A stretch of 64,000 nt of DNA from Rhizophagus irregularis (GCF_026210795.1 NC_089448.1:3596001-3660000); one strand, 5' to 3'. Shown: positions 11,178 through 22,581, counted from the first letter of the stretch. Numbers and translations are program-made. The notes: generated by a model not told the origin, from the sequence alone.

Positions 11178-12503
11178 TTATTTTCTTCTCATTGAACGAA
11201 CCCTACCCAATTTTTTTGAAGAAGATTGATCAGGTGATAATAATGATTGATCATCCTTTTCTTTTTCAGTTACACTAGATAAAGAAGTTGAACTTTCAGA
11301 TTTTTCATCAGATTTTTCCGATAATGGAATTGTCATTGATTCTTTTAAAGGAGAAGATTTTAATGGAGATTTTTTAAGTTTAGAAGGAATACTACGTGAT
11401 AAACCACGAGAACCAACATTACCAACTTTTCCACTTTTTTTACCCATACCACCTTTTTTACCCTTTCCTATACCATCTAAACATTTATCACCAAGACAAG
11501 GTTGACACATTAAAGCCCTTGTAATTAATTTAAACATGAAATAAACAAGTAATTCACCTTTATTAACTCTCCAAACATCAGCCAACCATTGAATAATATT
11601 TAAAAGTGAAGTCATAATAATAGCTACAACAGAAACAATATAAGTAGCTCTAGCGAATAAAGCAGCATTTTGAACAGCCAAAGTAACTTGAGTTGTATTT
11701 GAAGGAGAAATAACATCACCAAATTGATCTTCAGAATTTGGTTTAGGAGTATAACCACTACCAATTAAAGTTTCATCACCATGAATGAAAGGATCCAAAG
11801 CTTGTACTCTATTAGCAGCAGCAAAAATAGCAGCTACTATAATAACTACTTGACTTATAAAACCCAACCATTGAGAAATTTTAGCATCTAAACTTTTAAT
11901 AGATTCAGTATAATCTTTTGCTTTTGGCATTAAAGCGTAAACTATTTGAAAAGGACCACCAAAATACATTGGACCACCCACTATATTAGGTACAGGTTTA
12001 TTTAATATTTTAGCACCTACATTTATAAAACCACTAATTAAAAATATAGAAGTTTGTAAAGTAGTTGTCATACCACTTATTTTTGCTACAACTGTTAAAT
12101 CACCAAAATCCCATTCTGGTATATCAAAACTTCCCAAGAATAAATCAAAAAAGAAACTTTGTACTGAAGTAGATTCTCCTAATAAAGTTAACCAATCCAT
12201 AGCTAATGATGTATAATAAAGACCTATAGTAATTAATATATCAAGTTTATTAATTCTTTCAGTAATTAATTCAGTTTCTTTTGAAATTTCTTCGGGAGTA
12301 TCAGGATCGATCTTTCGTACTTCTTTTTCTAAATCATCTTTAATTCCAACTGTTTCAAGTATACTTAATCCAGTCTTTATAGTTTCCGCTCCAGTCATTT
12401 CTTCTTTATTATCTTTTTCATTTATTTCTTCATCTTTTTTATCTTCTTCATCTTTTGGTACATCTATTACGATTCTTCCACCTCCTGGTATTGGTTTTGA
12501 CAT
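11178..12503 (-). CDS. Multi-pass membrane protein of unknown family, 441 aa, single exon
   Basis: Intact from ATG 12503 to TAA. Residues 14-40 are acidic (KDEEDKKDEEINEKDNKEE). A first hydrophobic segment lies at about 87-108 (LDILITIGLYYTSLAMDWL), a weaker one at 145-165, then 214-231 (ISQVVIIVAAIFAAANRV), 283-306 (TYIVSVVAIIMTSLLNIIQW) and possibly 316-333. A Cys cluster CQPCLGDKC (333-341) is followed by a Gly/Lys-rich basic stretch and a Ser-rich cytosolic-looking tail (375-441). No signal peptide is visible. The length and absence of introns make it a convincing gene, but I recognise no family. The repeated motif KxDILITIGLYYTSLAMDWL suggests an integral membrane protein, perhaps fungal-specific. 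Confidence 0.75.
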   Translation of the reverse strand: MSKPIPGGGRIVIDVPKDEEDKKDEEINEKDNKEEMTGAETIKTGLSILETVGIKDDLEKEVRKIDPDTPEEISKETELITERINKLDILITIGLYYTSLAMDWLTLLGESTSVQSFFFDLFLGSFDIPEWDFGDLTVVAKISGMTTTLQTSIFLISGFINVGAKILNKPVPNIVGGPMYFGGPFQIVYALMPKAKDYTESIKSLDAKISQWLGFISQVVIIVAAIFAAANRVQALDPFIHGDETLIGSGYTPKPNSEDQFGDVISPSNTTQVTLAVQNAALFARATYIVSVVAIIMTSLLNIIQWLADVWRVNKGELLVYFMFKLITRALMCQPCLGDKCLDGIGKGKKGGMGKKSGKVGNVGSRGLSRSIPSKLKKSPLKSSPLKESMTIPLSEKSDEKSESSTSLSSVTEKEKDDQSLLSPDQSSSKKLGRVRSMRRK

Positions 12504-14082
12504 TATAATGATTTTTTGATCAGCGATAAGGAAAAAAAAACTACATAAAGATCATCATAAATAATTTAATCGAAAAACTCCTTTTTAAACGAACCCTTTT
12601 AAATTTTTGTATATTATTCATATAAATAATATAAATAAGCCTTGATTGTGATCGATTAATTCTTTTAATATATGATTATATTTCGTAATTAAAATATCTA
12701 AGCGCTTAAGCCATAAAATTAAGCTAAGCCACGATCGGAAACAAGGATAAAGAATTATTAGCGTGAAGACTAAAACAAGTTTAAGCCACAAATTACGGTA
12801 CATTAAATCATTTTTTTTTTATTTAAAAAATGAACGAATGAACATAATAAATATATAATGGATTAATTTGATTACCGTACCTTGATTTAAAAAAAAAATT
12901 TCCATTAAGAGATATTTGTAATTTTTTTTTTTCCGTAGCGAAGCAATAATAAATGACATAATGAATAATGATAAGCATAGCCAAATTATTTAATCTACCT
13001 CCCGTTATGCCGTATATGCGTATATTTACAAAATTGTAAAGTGATTTGGTGATAATAAAATTACCTAAAAAATACTAACGGGTATCACAATTATCAAGCA
13101 CGGTATATTTACCAGTAAATTGGTAAATCACATAACTCAAAATAAGGTTTGATTTCTTCGATCATATGATATAGTAATATAGTATGCATTCAGTAACCCG
13201 CCTAACAATGTAACCAATCAAAATGACTGCGGCAGAATTTGACAATGAAATGCACGAATTTTTTTTTTTTTAAAAAAAAAATTTGCCAAAAGTAAACAAA
13301 GCATGATGCATAAGTTTTCTTTGTTAATGTAGATGTCTTATGACTTACAGACACATGATAACTCGGACGAATTTTTTAACCCTAAAAGGAAGTTCAACAA
13401 AGAAACAAAGAGGGAATGTGAAAATCAACTTTTTGGCAAAAAAAAAATTTTTTCGAACATCTTTTTTTTCAATATATTTAAGAATGCTTCTTGACATCGA
13501 AAAGAAAAAAAAAATATTTTGGCCGTTAATAATTTCATTACTTTTTAATATTTATTAAGTTACCAAATTTGTTATTGCCTCCAATTCGTCGAGTTTATTT
13601 TCAAAGAAAACAGTCCTTTTTGAGTAAACGTATCAATATGCGTGTATTTAGCCGTAAAAAAAAAAATAATATGATAAATACATCTCTGAAATAAATTGTT
13701 AGACATTTTTATAATTTTTTTGACAACTGCAGGGAAAAAAAAAACAAAACAAACAAACGTCAGCCAATATTTATTTAAATGTATAATTATTATAGAAATG
13801 GAAATTTAAATGTCATTTTCATTAAACGAACATTAATAAATACCTTTATTTATGTCTATTGATTAAAATGTAAACGTTTTTTTTTTTGTTTCGTGATATC
13901 ATCATCGCACTGCACCAGGCTGAAATGATACTCATTCATTAGTATAAAAACTTGTGTTTTTCCTAAATTTGCCTTAAACAAAAAAAAAATTAAATAATAA
14001 TCAAAAATTTGGAAAAATATAGAAATATTAGAAAAATTAAAACGATTAAAAAAAAAAAACTGGAAAAATACCTGCGAAAAAA
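12504..14082. other. Intergenic between divergently oriented genes
   Basis: Contains the promoters of the membrane protein (-) and the Myb-like gene (+), but I cannot mark a convincing TATA for either. A/T tracts generate small frames at 12618-12803 (-), 13340-13558 (+) and 13856-14227 (-); the last overlaps the Myb first exons and is a shadow. Confidence 0.5.
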
Positions 14083-15170
14083 ATGCCGCTTTTTGATGAT
14101 ACTGTAGGTTGATATTACAAAGAATATACGCTATATACATTTTAATTATTTTATAAATAATTCCTTCTTTTTTTTTCTCTCTCTCTTTCAGAGTAAAAAT
14201 ATAATTTTGAATTTTAAGCAACAGCACGGATATGATTCAAATGACTATGTGGGAATAAGTAGATTGATTCCTCCATTCACACCAAAACAAATCCGTCATT
14301 TGTAAGTTAATTTAATTCTACTTTATTATTTTCCTTGAAATTATTTTTATATATATTTATTTTTAATTTGTAAATTTAGTTGGACAAATATACTGGATCC
14401 GAGATGTAAGCTAAATTTCTTTTTGACGACTTAATTTTCTTTTTAATTAATCGATAATATTAAATCATCATCTTCTATTATATATAGTAAATCACAGTTG
14501 TTTGGATAAAGAAGAAGAAGATTATACCGTTACATGGATTGAAAATCGAGTTCTAAATGGTCCAATTAATTGGGGGGAATTAATTAATGATATTCAACAA
14601 CGGTTCGGTAAATTACGCCCCAAGAATAAAATCAAGAATTTTTGGTACTCAAGATTAAGACGCCGTCGAAGCGGCCAAGTAAGAAGTCAAAATATAATAA
14701 ATAGTTTTAGAAGAGAATTTGATTCTATAAATAATACTCTTCAATCAACTATCACTTCTCGCTTCAACCCTAATCACCCTAATCTAATTCATTCCTCAAA
14801 TTATTATTCCTCGAATTGTTCCTCGAATTATCCCTCAAATTATCCCTCAAATTATCCCTCAAATTCAAATTATCCCTCAAATTATCCTTCAAATTATTCC
14901 TCAAATTCAAATTATCCCTCAAATTATTCCTCGAATTATTCTTCAAATTATTATTCCTCAATTCCTAATATTTCTTGCACTAACTATTCAATACCTCAAC
15001 CTAACTCCTTTCAATACCCCCCTCAATCAAATAGTATTCCTATTACCACTCCTAATATTCATCAGCTAATCCCCACTGCTTATTGGCATAATTCAACAGT
15101 TCCTCATACTCTTCAACCTAAACCTGACCCCCCACAATTTAACGAACCTCATAGGATGAACCCTTTTTAA
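14083..15170 (+). CDS. Myb/HTH-like DNA-binding protein, four exons, 279 aa
   Basis: Model: join 14083-14103, 14192-14301, 14380-14405, 14488-15170; all GT/AG and phase-consistent. The N-terminus reads MPLFDDT then YVGISRLIPPFTPKQIRHFW, DPRLNHSCLDKEEEDY, VTWIENRVLNGPINWGELI and FGKLRPKNKIKNFWYSRLRRR. The paired acidic-Trp and basic helices are the two halves of a Myb/SANT-type repeat, so a nuclear DNA-binding role is likely. The C-terminal half is low complexity: tandem SNYP/SNYS units (about 14805-14962), then Pro/Gln/Asn-rich to NEPHRMNPF. The ORF-internal ATG at 14502 would lose the first helices. The first exon (7 codons) is the least certain part. I recall similar proteins as a large family in Rhizophagus. 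Confidence 0.75.
14805..14962 (+). repeat. 12-bp coding tandem repeat (Ser-Asn-Tyr-Pro/Ser)
   Basis: About a dozen units of TCCCTCAAATTA and variants inside the Myb-like gene, in frame, with some 6-bp partial units (TCAAAT). This is likely to vary in copy number. Confidence 0.8.
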
Positions 15171-16178
15171 ACAAAAAAAAAAAAAAATTATTATTATCCG
15201 TTGAGTAATTTACCATCGTAGAACGTTGTGTATATAGTACTGAGGGGATATTATTATGTACAGTAATATTATAATAAATATATATAAAGCTGGACTTTAT
15301 TTATACTTACCAACTTTTTTGACATTTTATAAATTTTTCTGAAATTGCCTATAAATGCGAGGTTATATTTATATAAATTTTTTTTTGTAAAGAATCCTTG
15401 ATTCCTTGTGAAACATGGCTCTTTTATAAAGATTTGTTTGTCGAACAAAAAATTAATGTGTAGCATAACAAAAAACTTTGAACGCCGAAAATTTCTTTCT
15501 AAATATCATTTCTTCAATGAAAAAAAAAGGGCTGAAAGCATCGATGATAAAAAAACAAAATCATAAATATTTGTTTGTATCAGCCGCATTGTTTCATCAA
15601 ATCATATAATATTGTAACAAATAATTTCTTCTAATAATGTTAATGATTTATATTATATATCTTTAACAGTATATTTATACTTAAATGAAATAATATTTTT
15701 CGGATTATTAGCTTCGAAATTTGATGAGAAGCTAACGAAATTAAAACGTTTTATTGATATTATTAAAAAAAAAAATAAAATAAATCGAAATCAAATCATT
15801 TTATTCTTTTGACAAAAAAAAATAATAAATAAAAGAAATAAATAAATAAATAAATAAATAAATCCATTATAGAAATATTGAAAGTTGATTGAAATTTACT
15901 TCACAAAAAAATAAATTTTTTACCTCATTTCTTTATAAAGAAATTTCGCATAAAAAAAAAAATTAACTACAGATCATATATATATAAAATCAAAGCCGGC
16001 ATTATATCAATTAGGTATATATTATTATAATGGGTATGGTGTCAAAATCTTTCGAAGGATTTAAAAGTAAAGCTTTTTTAAGTTATCTAGTATACTATTA
16101 TAACGATGTAAAAAAATGTTGCAATAATAAATGGTAAAATTAATATTCAATATAAAAATTAAAATTAACCAAGAGTTA
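15171..16178. other. Intergenic, no gene
   Basis: 3' flank of the Myb-like gene. It holds an AAAT microsatellite (about 15835-15864). The minus frame 15269-15466 is unconvincing. Confidence 0.5.
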
Positions 16179-16312
16179 TTGCTAAATATCACTGCTGGTG
16201 ATTGTCAACTTACCAGAATTAGTGTAGAATTTTGGGCAGAATTAAAAAATGTCATGAAAATCTGCCCGGTAACGCTGGTGCGGTAAGATTCACCTGCGGT
16301 GAGATTTAGCAA
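16179..16312. mobile_element. 134-bp MITE-like palindromic element
   Basis: The left end TTGCTAAATATCACTGCTGG and the right end, as reverse complement TTGCTAAATCTCACCGCAGG, form imperfect terminal inverted repeats of about 35 bp. Related sequence occurs at 33651-33774 and 39758-39884. No target duplication could be defined. Confidence 0.6.
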
Positions 16313-16426
16313 TGCCCTGTTAAACATATAGATGGTACAAAAATTTAGATAATTAAAGCTGAAAAATGGGTTAACCCATTGAATACTGATGTTAAAGAAT
16401 TTGAATTTGTTTACTGTAATCTATAA
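16313..16426 (+). pseudogene. Short coding remnant beside the MITE
   Basis: The frame reads PVKHIDGTKI, a TAG, then IIKAEKWVNPLNTDVKEF and EFVYCNL before TAA 16424-16426. It looks like the C-terminus of a protein truncated upstream by the adjacent MITE. Family unknown. Confidence 0.3.
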
Positions 16427-16879
16427 GAATTTTTTTAAAAATATATACAGTATATACAAATTTCGGCTGCAGTATTTTTATTTCATATGTACAGTATTAG
16501 TTAGAATCATGAATCGTTCATTATAGTAACGACACTAAAAATCCCCTTCAAAGTATCAATTCGCTCTTCCTGCCTATCTTTTTCTTCTTTTTCTTATTTT
16601 CTTAACCAGTAGTACTCAATCTTCAAAATCCTTGTTGATGTGCCCATATTTTGTAATATGGTTTCCAGATAAAAAAACGAAATTAAAGAATTTATTTTTG
16701 ACCATATAATTGTTTTTGGATACTATATATGGATTTCAGTCTATTAAAATATTTAATTTTACAATGAGATATTCTAATAATAATTGGATTTAGTACATAT
16801 CAAGAGATGGCGTAATCTTATATTTATAAAATATATATCCCAATTCAGTGCTTAATATGTCGATCATTTTTAGATTTTC

Positions 16880-16908
16880 GACTGCGTATGAAATTTTCAT
16901 ACGCAGCC
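16880..16908. repeat. Hairpin GACTGCGTATGAAA, copy 1
   Basis: GACTGCGTATGAAA, a T, then its reverse complement with one mismatch at the end. The same 29-bp palindrome recurs at 17420 with perfect arms. Confidence 0.7.
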
Positions 16909-17419
16909 ACGCATAGTAAACTGCTAATACTGGCCAAATATTGTTAATTTCTATAATTTGAACAAAAAAGTAGTGTTTTGTAAATATATAAACAAATATT
17001 ATTCACCCGATATTTTTTCGCCAAATTTGTTATTAACAACTATAATTTCTTTGCTAAGAAATGTGGCTGGTGAATAATGCAGCTTTGAAGGTCTAAAATC
17101 ATTAAATAAGGAAAACAAATAACAACTAATAAAGCTCGATGCGTTAGTATTGTTAAAGATATTCCATAATATATTTTGATTCATTTTAAAATAATTTTAC
17201 AGCTATTTGCGAAAATAACGACTAAATTGATTTTTAAGAAAATATAATTTCGCCAAGAATTTCGGGATTTGAAATATTTTTTATATAAAAGAAAAAAAAG
17301 TAATTATACAATTTAAATATATTTTAGATCAATAATTTCGGATATAATTTCGGTTAATAAGTAAATTAAGTTGTTTATTTCGGAAAAAACACGGCTTTAC
17401 TATAAAAATCTCAATTTTC

Positions 17420-17448
17420 GACTGCGTATGAAATTTTCATACGCAGTC
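17420..17448. repeat. Hairpin GACTGCGTATGAAA, copy 2
   Basis: Perfect 14-bp arms GACTGCGTATGAAA / TTTCATACGCAGTC around one T. It is 540 bp from copy 1 and shares a few flanking bases (ATTTTC). It lies about 170 bp upstream of the TATA box of array copy 1. Confidence 0.7.
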
Positions 17449-17589
17449 ATATTATGCATGGTAAATATCTGATATGGCATATTGGTGATGTCCGTAATTA
17501 GTATACCAAATTTGACAAGCAAAATCAAAAAATTTTATAAATGAAATTAAATAGTCGATCACACTTTATTTCGACTTATTCGTTCATAT

Positions 17590-17601
17590 TATAAAAAGAC
17601 C
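17590..17601 (+). promoter_or_regulatory. TATA box of array copy 1 (conserved in all copies)
   Basis: TATAAAAAGACC 102 bp before the ATG. Equivalent boxes stand at 20270, 22508, 25548, 29049, 31987, 34516 and 37939, 58-80 bp before their ATG in copies with a start. B-type boxes read TATAAAAAGGAC followed by CTCTGAAATCTC; typical A-type boxes (25548, 31987) read TATAAAAGAAAC. Confidence 0.6.
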
Positions 17602-17691
17602 CTGAAATTTTTTACACAAAAAAAAACTTCACTACATTTTTATTAAAATTTCCAATTTATACTTTATATCCACAAATCTCATAATTTAACT

Positions 17692-18344
17692 ATGGATCAT
17701 CATAAACTCTCATTTTCTGAATCCAATAATTTACAATCAACAGCTGCTGTTATTCAACCTGAACAAGGATATCTTCCAAATATCGTTGCTTCTAATTCTG
17801 ACTTTTCCATGAACGATAAATAACACATTTCCAACATTTCAAACAAACAATAATTACTCCGCTCATCAACCCACATTTAATGAAAACATCACAATTTCGC
17901 GATCCTATCCTCCAATTGATTTACAACAATCAACTGCTCAACCGGAACGTGAACGGCATTCTTCAAATATGAATTACAATGTTGTCAATGTTGACTTTTC
18001 CATGATGAACGATAATAGTATCTCCCCAACATCTCACACAAATAATAATCACTTCAATCAACAACACACGTCTAATGTGCAATCCTATTCTCCTCCGGTC
18101 ACCCCTTCGTATGCGCAACAATATGGTCACCCGTTATCGTCGCAACCCATTGAAAATACTTCCTCTTCATTTAATACGACAACTATTAACCCATCTCAAC
18201 CTGAAATCTTTAGTTTTGATATTCCCGGGTTTAAAATAATCATTGTGCCTACCTTCCCTCAACGAAGATAATACTTATTCTAATTATTCTTCTTCGGATA
18301 TCACGGATAATCAATTTACTCAATTCGCTCAATTTCGACAATAA
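17692..18344 (+). pseudogene. Array copy 1: N/Q/S-rich paralog, two frameshifts
   Basis: Starts MDHHKLSFSESNNLQSTAAV and is homologous to copies 4 and 6. A one-base insertion in GATAAATAAC (about 17818-17822) stops the frame at once; the next frame reads from VNVDFSMMNDNSISPTSH to FSFDIPGFKIIIVPTFPQ. A second extra A (CGAAGAT, about 18268) then gives QRR and a stop, while the third frame continues to the family end TQFRQ (TAA 18342-18344). The 17969 ATG would still allow a 100-residue protein containing the conserved core. A-type 5' region and A-type 3' flank. Confidence 0.75.
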
Positions 18345-18423
18345 AAATTATAATTGAGTAACGTATGTAACTTAGGCGTGAACCTAAATTTTTTTTATTA
18401 CTTTATTTTTATTTTATATAATA

Positions 18424-18752
18424 GCCCTGTTCATTTCCGGTCGGTTGCATTTTTCGGTCGGATTTTGTTGTACAAAAATTATCCAATAAAATTTTTTGAT
18501 TTTCGATCGCAAATTGAACTGCTTTAGATTGAAATTTAGTTCGAACTCCTTATATTTGATATATATTTTTTTCTTAAATGTCACGTAAACAGAAATTATT
18601 TAATTTTGGTTGGTTATTTTTTGGCGTTCGACCAAAAAACCCCAAAAAAAATTGGGCCAAAAGTTCAGAAAATGGTTGCATTGTACAAACTGATCAGCCC
18701 AATCAAAATTAAATCTGACCAAAAAATGCGACCGACCGGAAATGAACAGGGC
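18424..18752. mobile_element. 329-bp TIR element with TA flanks (Tc1/mariner-like MITE)
   Basis: Left end GCCCTGTTCATTTCCGGTCG and right end as reverse complement GCCCTGTTCATTTCCGGTCG; the similarity extends about 45 bp inward. It is flanked by TA on both sides. It sits in the 3' flank of array copy 1, where copy 8 has an uninterrupted TATATAATATATCTC. Confidence 0.75.
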
Positions 18753-19010
18753 TAATGTATCTCTTTATATTGATGTACCATATGTTCATATTTTAAATAT
18801 TATTTAAATAAAATTATTTATCCTACAAAAGAGAAATAACTTCAGTTCCTGTACCCGAGTATTAAACAAAAATCTCATTATTATAATTAATTAATTAAGA
18901 CAGATATTATTTTGATTCTATATGAACTTCTTTTTATTGTCCGGAGCGACTATATTCAACATTATCACGTGTAATCAATTACCATTGCGCCCTTTTTCGG
19001 ATTCATCAAA

Positions 19011-19154
19011 ATGAATAATAGAATGATAAATTATTTTCCTCAACATCTTGCTCATGCAAGATACTTGGAAAATATTTCACTTGTCAATATTTCTTTTGTT
19101 CCTTTCGCGAATTTTGTTTTTTCATTTGATGCATTTAGCGTAAGTTTAAATTAA
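19011..19154 (+). CDS. Second conserved module, copy 1 (47-aa ORF)
   Basis: ATG 19011 opens MNNRMINYFPQHLAHARY, then LENISLVNISFVPF. The same wording recurs in the 3' flanks of other units (29963: MDRTMLIYLPQHYICMRQYL; 35308 frame: SRMINYLPQHYICMRQYL; 23600-23710: VQNAPAQSAHARYRNIG). A donor-like C/GTAAGT at 19139-19145 may end an exon. Function unknown; possibly an exon of a spliced gene that is part of the duplicated unit. Confidence 0.3.
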   Translation: MNNRMINYFPQHLAHARYLENISLVNISFVPFANFVFSFDAFSVSLN

Positions 19155-20327
19155 TTATCACTAATAATTCTTATCTGACCAATTATAATGAGCGGAATTT
19201 ATAGTTATTGGTGGAAAAATAGAGATATCGGTCGAACACAGATCTCCCATCCAATAACTCATAATCATAAGGCTCAATAAAAATCTTTGCATAAATTCTT
19301 CAATTCCAATTTTTAAAATTGGTTAAAGAACCAGAGACAATTTTACACATTACACACGCACGTGCACTATAAATTATGCCCCATTTTAATATTGTCAGTT
19401 GTCATTTAATACAATTTCTCACATGATCTACAAAAATAGAAAGAGAACAATAAACACTTTCTTAAAAAAAAAAAATTATTATTTTTTCCCCTTTATGTGA
19501 TAACCATCATATATTTGCAAAAAAAAAATCCCCCATTCTTCATTTTCCAGTGACCAAAATACCAAAATAAAAATAAAAATAATGTAATTAATAAGATAAT
19601 TTAAAAAAGTTCGATTCAGTGATTTATTTAATAATTTATACGATTTAAAAATATAAAATATTTTTTTTTTCCGTTTTTTATTTTTATATTTTTTTTTTTT
19701 TTTGTAAAGCAATAATCAATAGTTATTTTCCTAGGGATTATGCTTGGATAATTGCATTATTTTATACTCTTCTTTTTTCTTTTTTTTATTAATGAAAGAA
19801 TTGTCTATTTGGACTCGGTTAAATGACAAAATCGTTTACTGTTAATATTTTTTATTATCTGAACATATCAGTTTTTAATAAAATTCATTCTTTTTATTTC
19901 TATTTACAATGTCTATCATTTTTAGACATACCGGTAATATAAAAAAAAAATTTTTTTTATATTGATGATTTCATAATAAAGAAAAGCTTTATCACTTTGA
20001 AATAATTTAAAAATGATTCCTAATAAAGCTATCGAAATCTTTTTTCTATTAATTCCCATAATGAATTTTAAATAACATTTATTTAACTTATTGATAAATA
20101 GATTCCCATGGAACAAGTTTTGTGTATATCCAAAAAAAGATAAAAAATGATGAAGTCATATTATTCACTATGCTGATAATTGATAAGATTTGATGATAAG
20201 ATTGTGAATTGTGATACGGTAGATGGGTAGATTACGTACGAAACAAGATTTTATCCAAATCGTTTTTATTATAAAAAGACATTGATATTAAAAAATTCGC
20301 CTAATTTTCAATTATACACCTACAAAT
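19155..20327. other. Spacer between array copies 1 and 2
   Basis: A/T-rich flank shared with other units, for example ATAGAGATATCGGTCGAA near 19220 and the ACACACGCACGTGCAC region near 19350. No additional gene. It ends with a TATA box at 20270. Confidence 0.4.
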
Positions 20328-21071
20328 ATGGATAACAATAATTCTTCACATAATAATCATAAACTCACATTTATTGAATCTAATAATTTACAGTCAACAG
20401 ATGTTGTTATTCAACCTGAACTATAGTTGGGTGCCGAAACTCTTCATATGCCGAAACTTATTGACTATATACTGAAAATAGTTCAGCTTTTAGTTTATAT
20501 AGTTGCCAAATCTGAAAACCTAAACCCATTGCTAATATCCTAAGCCATTTCCAAAATCCTAATTTTACTGAAAATTTAACCTAAATCTAGATTTAGTAAT
20601 GGTCTAATAGTTTAGGATTTCGGCAATAGTTTCGGCAATTGCATATGTCGAAATGTTTCGGCACCCAACTATAGCCTGAACAGGAATAACCTCCAAATAT
20701 CGTTGCGACCACTTCTGACTTTTCTATGAACGATGATAATATTTTTCCAACAGCTCAAACAAGTAATACAAATAATAATTACTCCGATCACCAACCCACT
20801 TCTAATGGAAACACCGTTTCAACTTCAATTTCGCAATACTACACTTCGCCGTATGTTCCGCAGATCACCTGCAACCTATTGAAAATACCTCCTCTTCATT
20901 TGATTCATTTAACATGACTACTATTAACCCTTCGCAATCTGAAATCTTTAGTTTTGATATTCCCGGATTTAAAATAATCATTGTGCCTACCTTTCCTCAA
21001 CAAGATAATACTTATTCGGATTATTCTTCTTTGGTACTACGGATAATCAATTTACTCAATTTCGACAATAA
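20328..21071 (+). pseudogene. Array copy 2: paralog broken by a 254-bp TIR insertion
   Basis: Starts MDNNNSSHNNHKLTFIES (A-type N-terminus). After VVIQPE the gene is interrupted by the element at 20421-20674. Beyond it the coding sequence resumes but has a TAA (GAATAA, about 20684), a rearranged region near 20868 and a one-base loss in TCTTTGGTACTACGG (about 21033). The core FSFDIPGFKIIIVPTFPQ is present and the tail is of B type (SSL..TDNQFTQFRQ after correction). It is therefore an A/B mosaic and not functional as one protein. Confidence 0.75.
20421..20674. mobile_element. 254-bp MITE inserted in array copy 2, 6-bp target duplication
   Basis: Perfect 20-bp terminal inverted repeats CTATAGTTGGGTGCCGAAAC. 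The flanks are CCTGAA at 20415-20420 and again at 20675-20680, a target duplication that restores the coding sequence when one copy is removed. The interior is made of A/C-rich words like CCTAAACCCATTGC. A diverged relative may lie at 51430-51660. Confidence 0.9.
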
Positions 21072-21284
21072 AATTATAATTACCTAACGTATATAACTTA
21101 GCCGTGAAATCTATTTAAATTCTTATCATTGCTCAATTTTATTTTTATATTTTTATAAATTTTAATTATATTTTTATATAATATATTGATGTCCGTACGT
21201 TCATGTCTTAAATATTATTTAAATAAAATATTGTTCATCCTTCAGCCTTGCCATTCGAGTATCAAACAAAACTTCATTGTTCTA

Positions 21285-21365
21285 ATTAGTATTAACGGTT
21301 TAATGGAAGTTATGGCTTTGTGGAAGATATCAAAGAATTTATTGAAACAGAGAATTTACACGCAT
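21285..21365 (+). other. Second conserved module, copy 2 remnant
   Basis: Open wording NFIVLISINGLMEV (before 21320), then in another frame VEDIKEFIETEN, matches copy 3 (NFIVLISVNGLTEVVEDI then EELIETDI). It is cut at 21365 by the next MITE. Confidence 0.3.
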
Positions 21366-21564
21366 CCCTATAAAAAATTTTTATCCGAATATTTCCATTA
21401 TTTCTCCGTGTCTTCCGTAAAAATTCCGTGAAAATGATACATTCACGGATATCCGTGTTAGCGAGATGAAAATTTCCATAATTTAAGGCTATAAATTCCA
21501 TTAAAATGATACATTCACGGAAAAAATATGGAAAGATAAAACACGGATCAGATTTTTTACAGGG
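21366..21564. mobile_element. 199-bp MITE, copy A, 3-bp target duplication
   Basis: Ends CCCTATAAAAAATTTTTATC and, reverse-complemented, CCCTGTAAAAAATCTGATCC. It is flanked by CAT (21363-21365 and 21565-21567). A nearly identical 199-bp copy is inserted in array copy 8 (38338-38536). Confidence 0.9.
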
Positions 21565-21567
21565 CAT

Positions 21568-22581
21568 GTGTACTCTATAAATTACAAGTTAAATTACTTA
21601 TAATTAATAAAATAATTTAAAAAAGTTCAAATCAGAACTTTAACTCAATAATTTTTGTATTTTTTTTATCTTTTTTTTTTCATAATAATAATTTTTTGGC
21701 CTAGAGTTTATGTTTTATGGATAAGGTAATTACAACGAATTCAAGAATTAGATTTTCATAACCAAATAAATGATTGAAAAAAATAGCTGGATTTAAAATT
21801 CGAATTTAAGCTATAGTTCCAAGTTTTCTCAACTCCAAATTCCGAATTGGGTTTCCAATGATTTCACATTAAATTATTATTGTATTATTTTATACTTTTA
21901 TTTTATTCTTTAAAAAGGATTGTCATTTGAGTGTTAAAAACAATAATAAAACATAAAATAATATTTGCTGTTAAACTATCAATTTTTTACAATAAAAAAA
22001 AAAATTTTTTTATTATTACCTAAGCCTAAGAACGTATTAGTTTTCTGAGTGTCCAAAAAAAATTTTTTTTATACAAATTTAATTTTTTTTTTCCATAGTA
22101 AATACCATATAAATAAATATATATGTATAAATTCTAGCAAAGAAAAAATATTTTTTTTATATACAGTAGTATAAAATTTTAATAAACGCCTATTCTAAAA
22201 AAAGTTTTTTAATGATGACGAAATAAGAAGACTACTGGAAATTTATAATTGTAAAATAAAGTACAATGAACCATAATAGCAAACAAATCTAAACAAACCG
22301 AAACTGCACGTGGCTTATTGTACAAATTTGATTGGGTAAAAAAAATTTTTTTAATTCTAATGACACAGAGCTTTTCTTTATCAGGAGATTACTCACAAAT
22401 ATTTTGGCGTAAATTTATGTATTCCATAAAAGGTTAAACAGCTTTTAGAGTAATACAAGTAATGATGGATTACGGAACGATTCATTTCTCATATATTACG
22501 ATTTTTTTATAAAAAGGACCTCTGAAATCTCTCTACAAAAAAAAAAGTTTTAATTTGTTAAACATTTCCTCAAATTTAACC
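21568..22581. other. Spacer and promoter of array copy 3
   Basis: AT-rich, no gene. It ends with TATAAAAAGGACC at 22508 and a leader (ACAAAAAAAAAAGTTTTAAT) shared with copies 5, 7 and 8. Confidence 0.4.

Larger units (their letters stand above)
16427..17691. other. Intergenic; 5' flank of the paralog array
   Basis: No gene. It carries the two hairpin repeats listed separately and ends in the promoter of array copy 1, with a TATA box (TATAAAAAGACC) at 17590. Confidence 0.5.

Noticed and set aside
13340-14227. ORFs 13340-13558 (+) and 13856-14227 (-)
   Set aside because: Homopolymer-driven; the second overlaps the first exons of the Myb-like gene.
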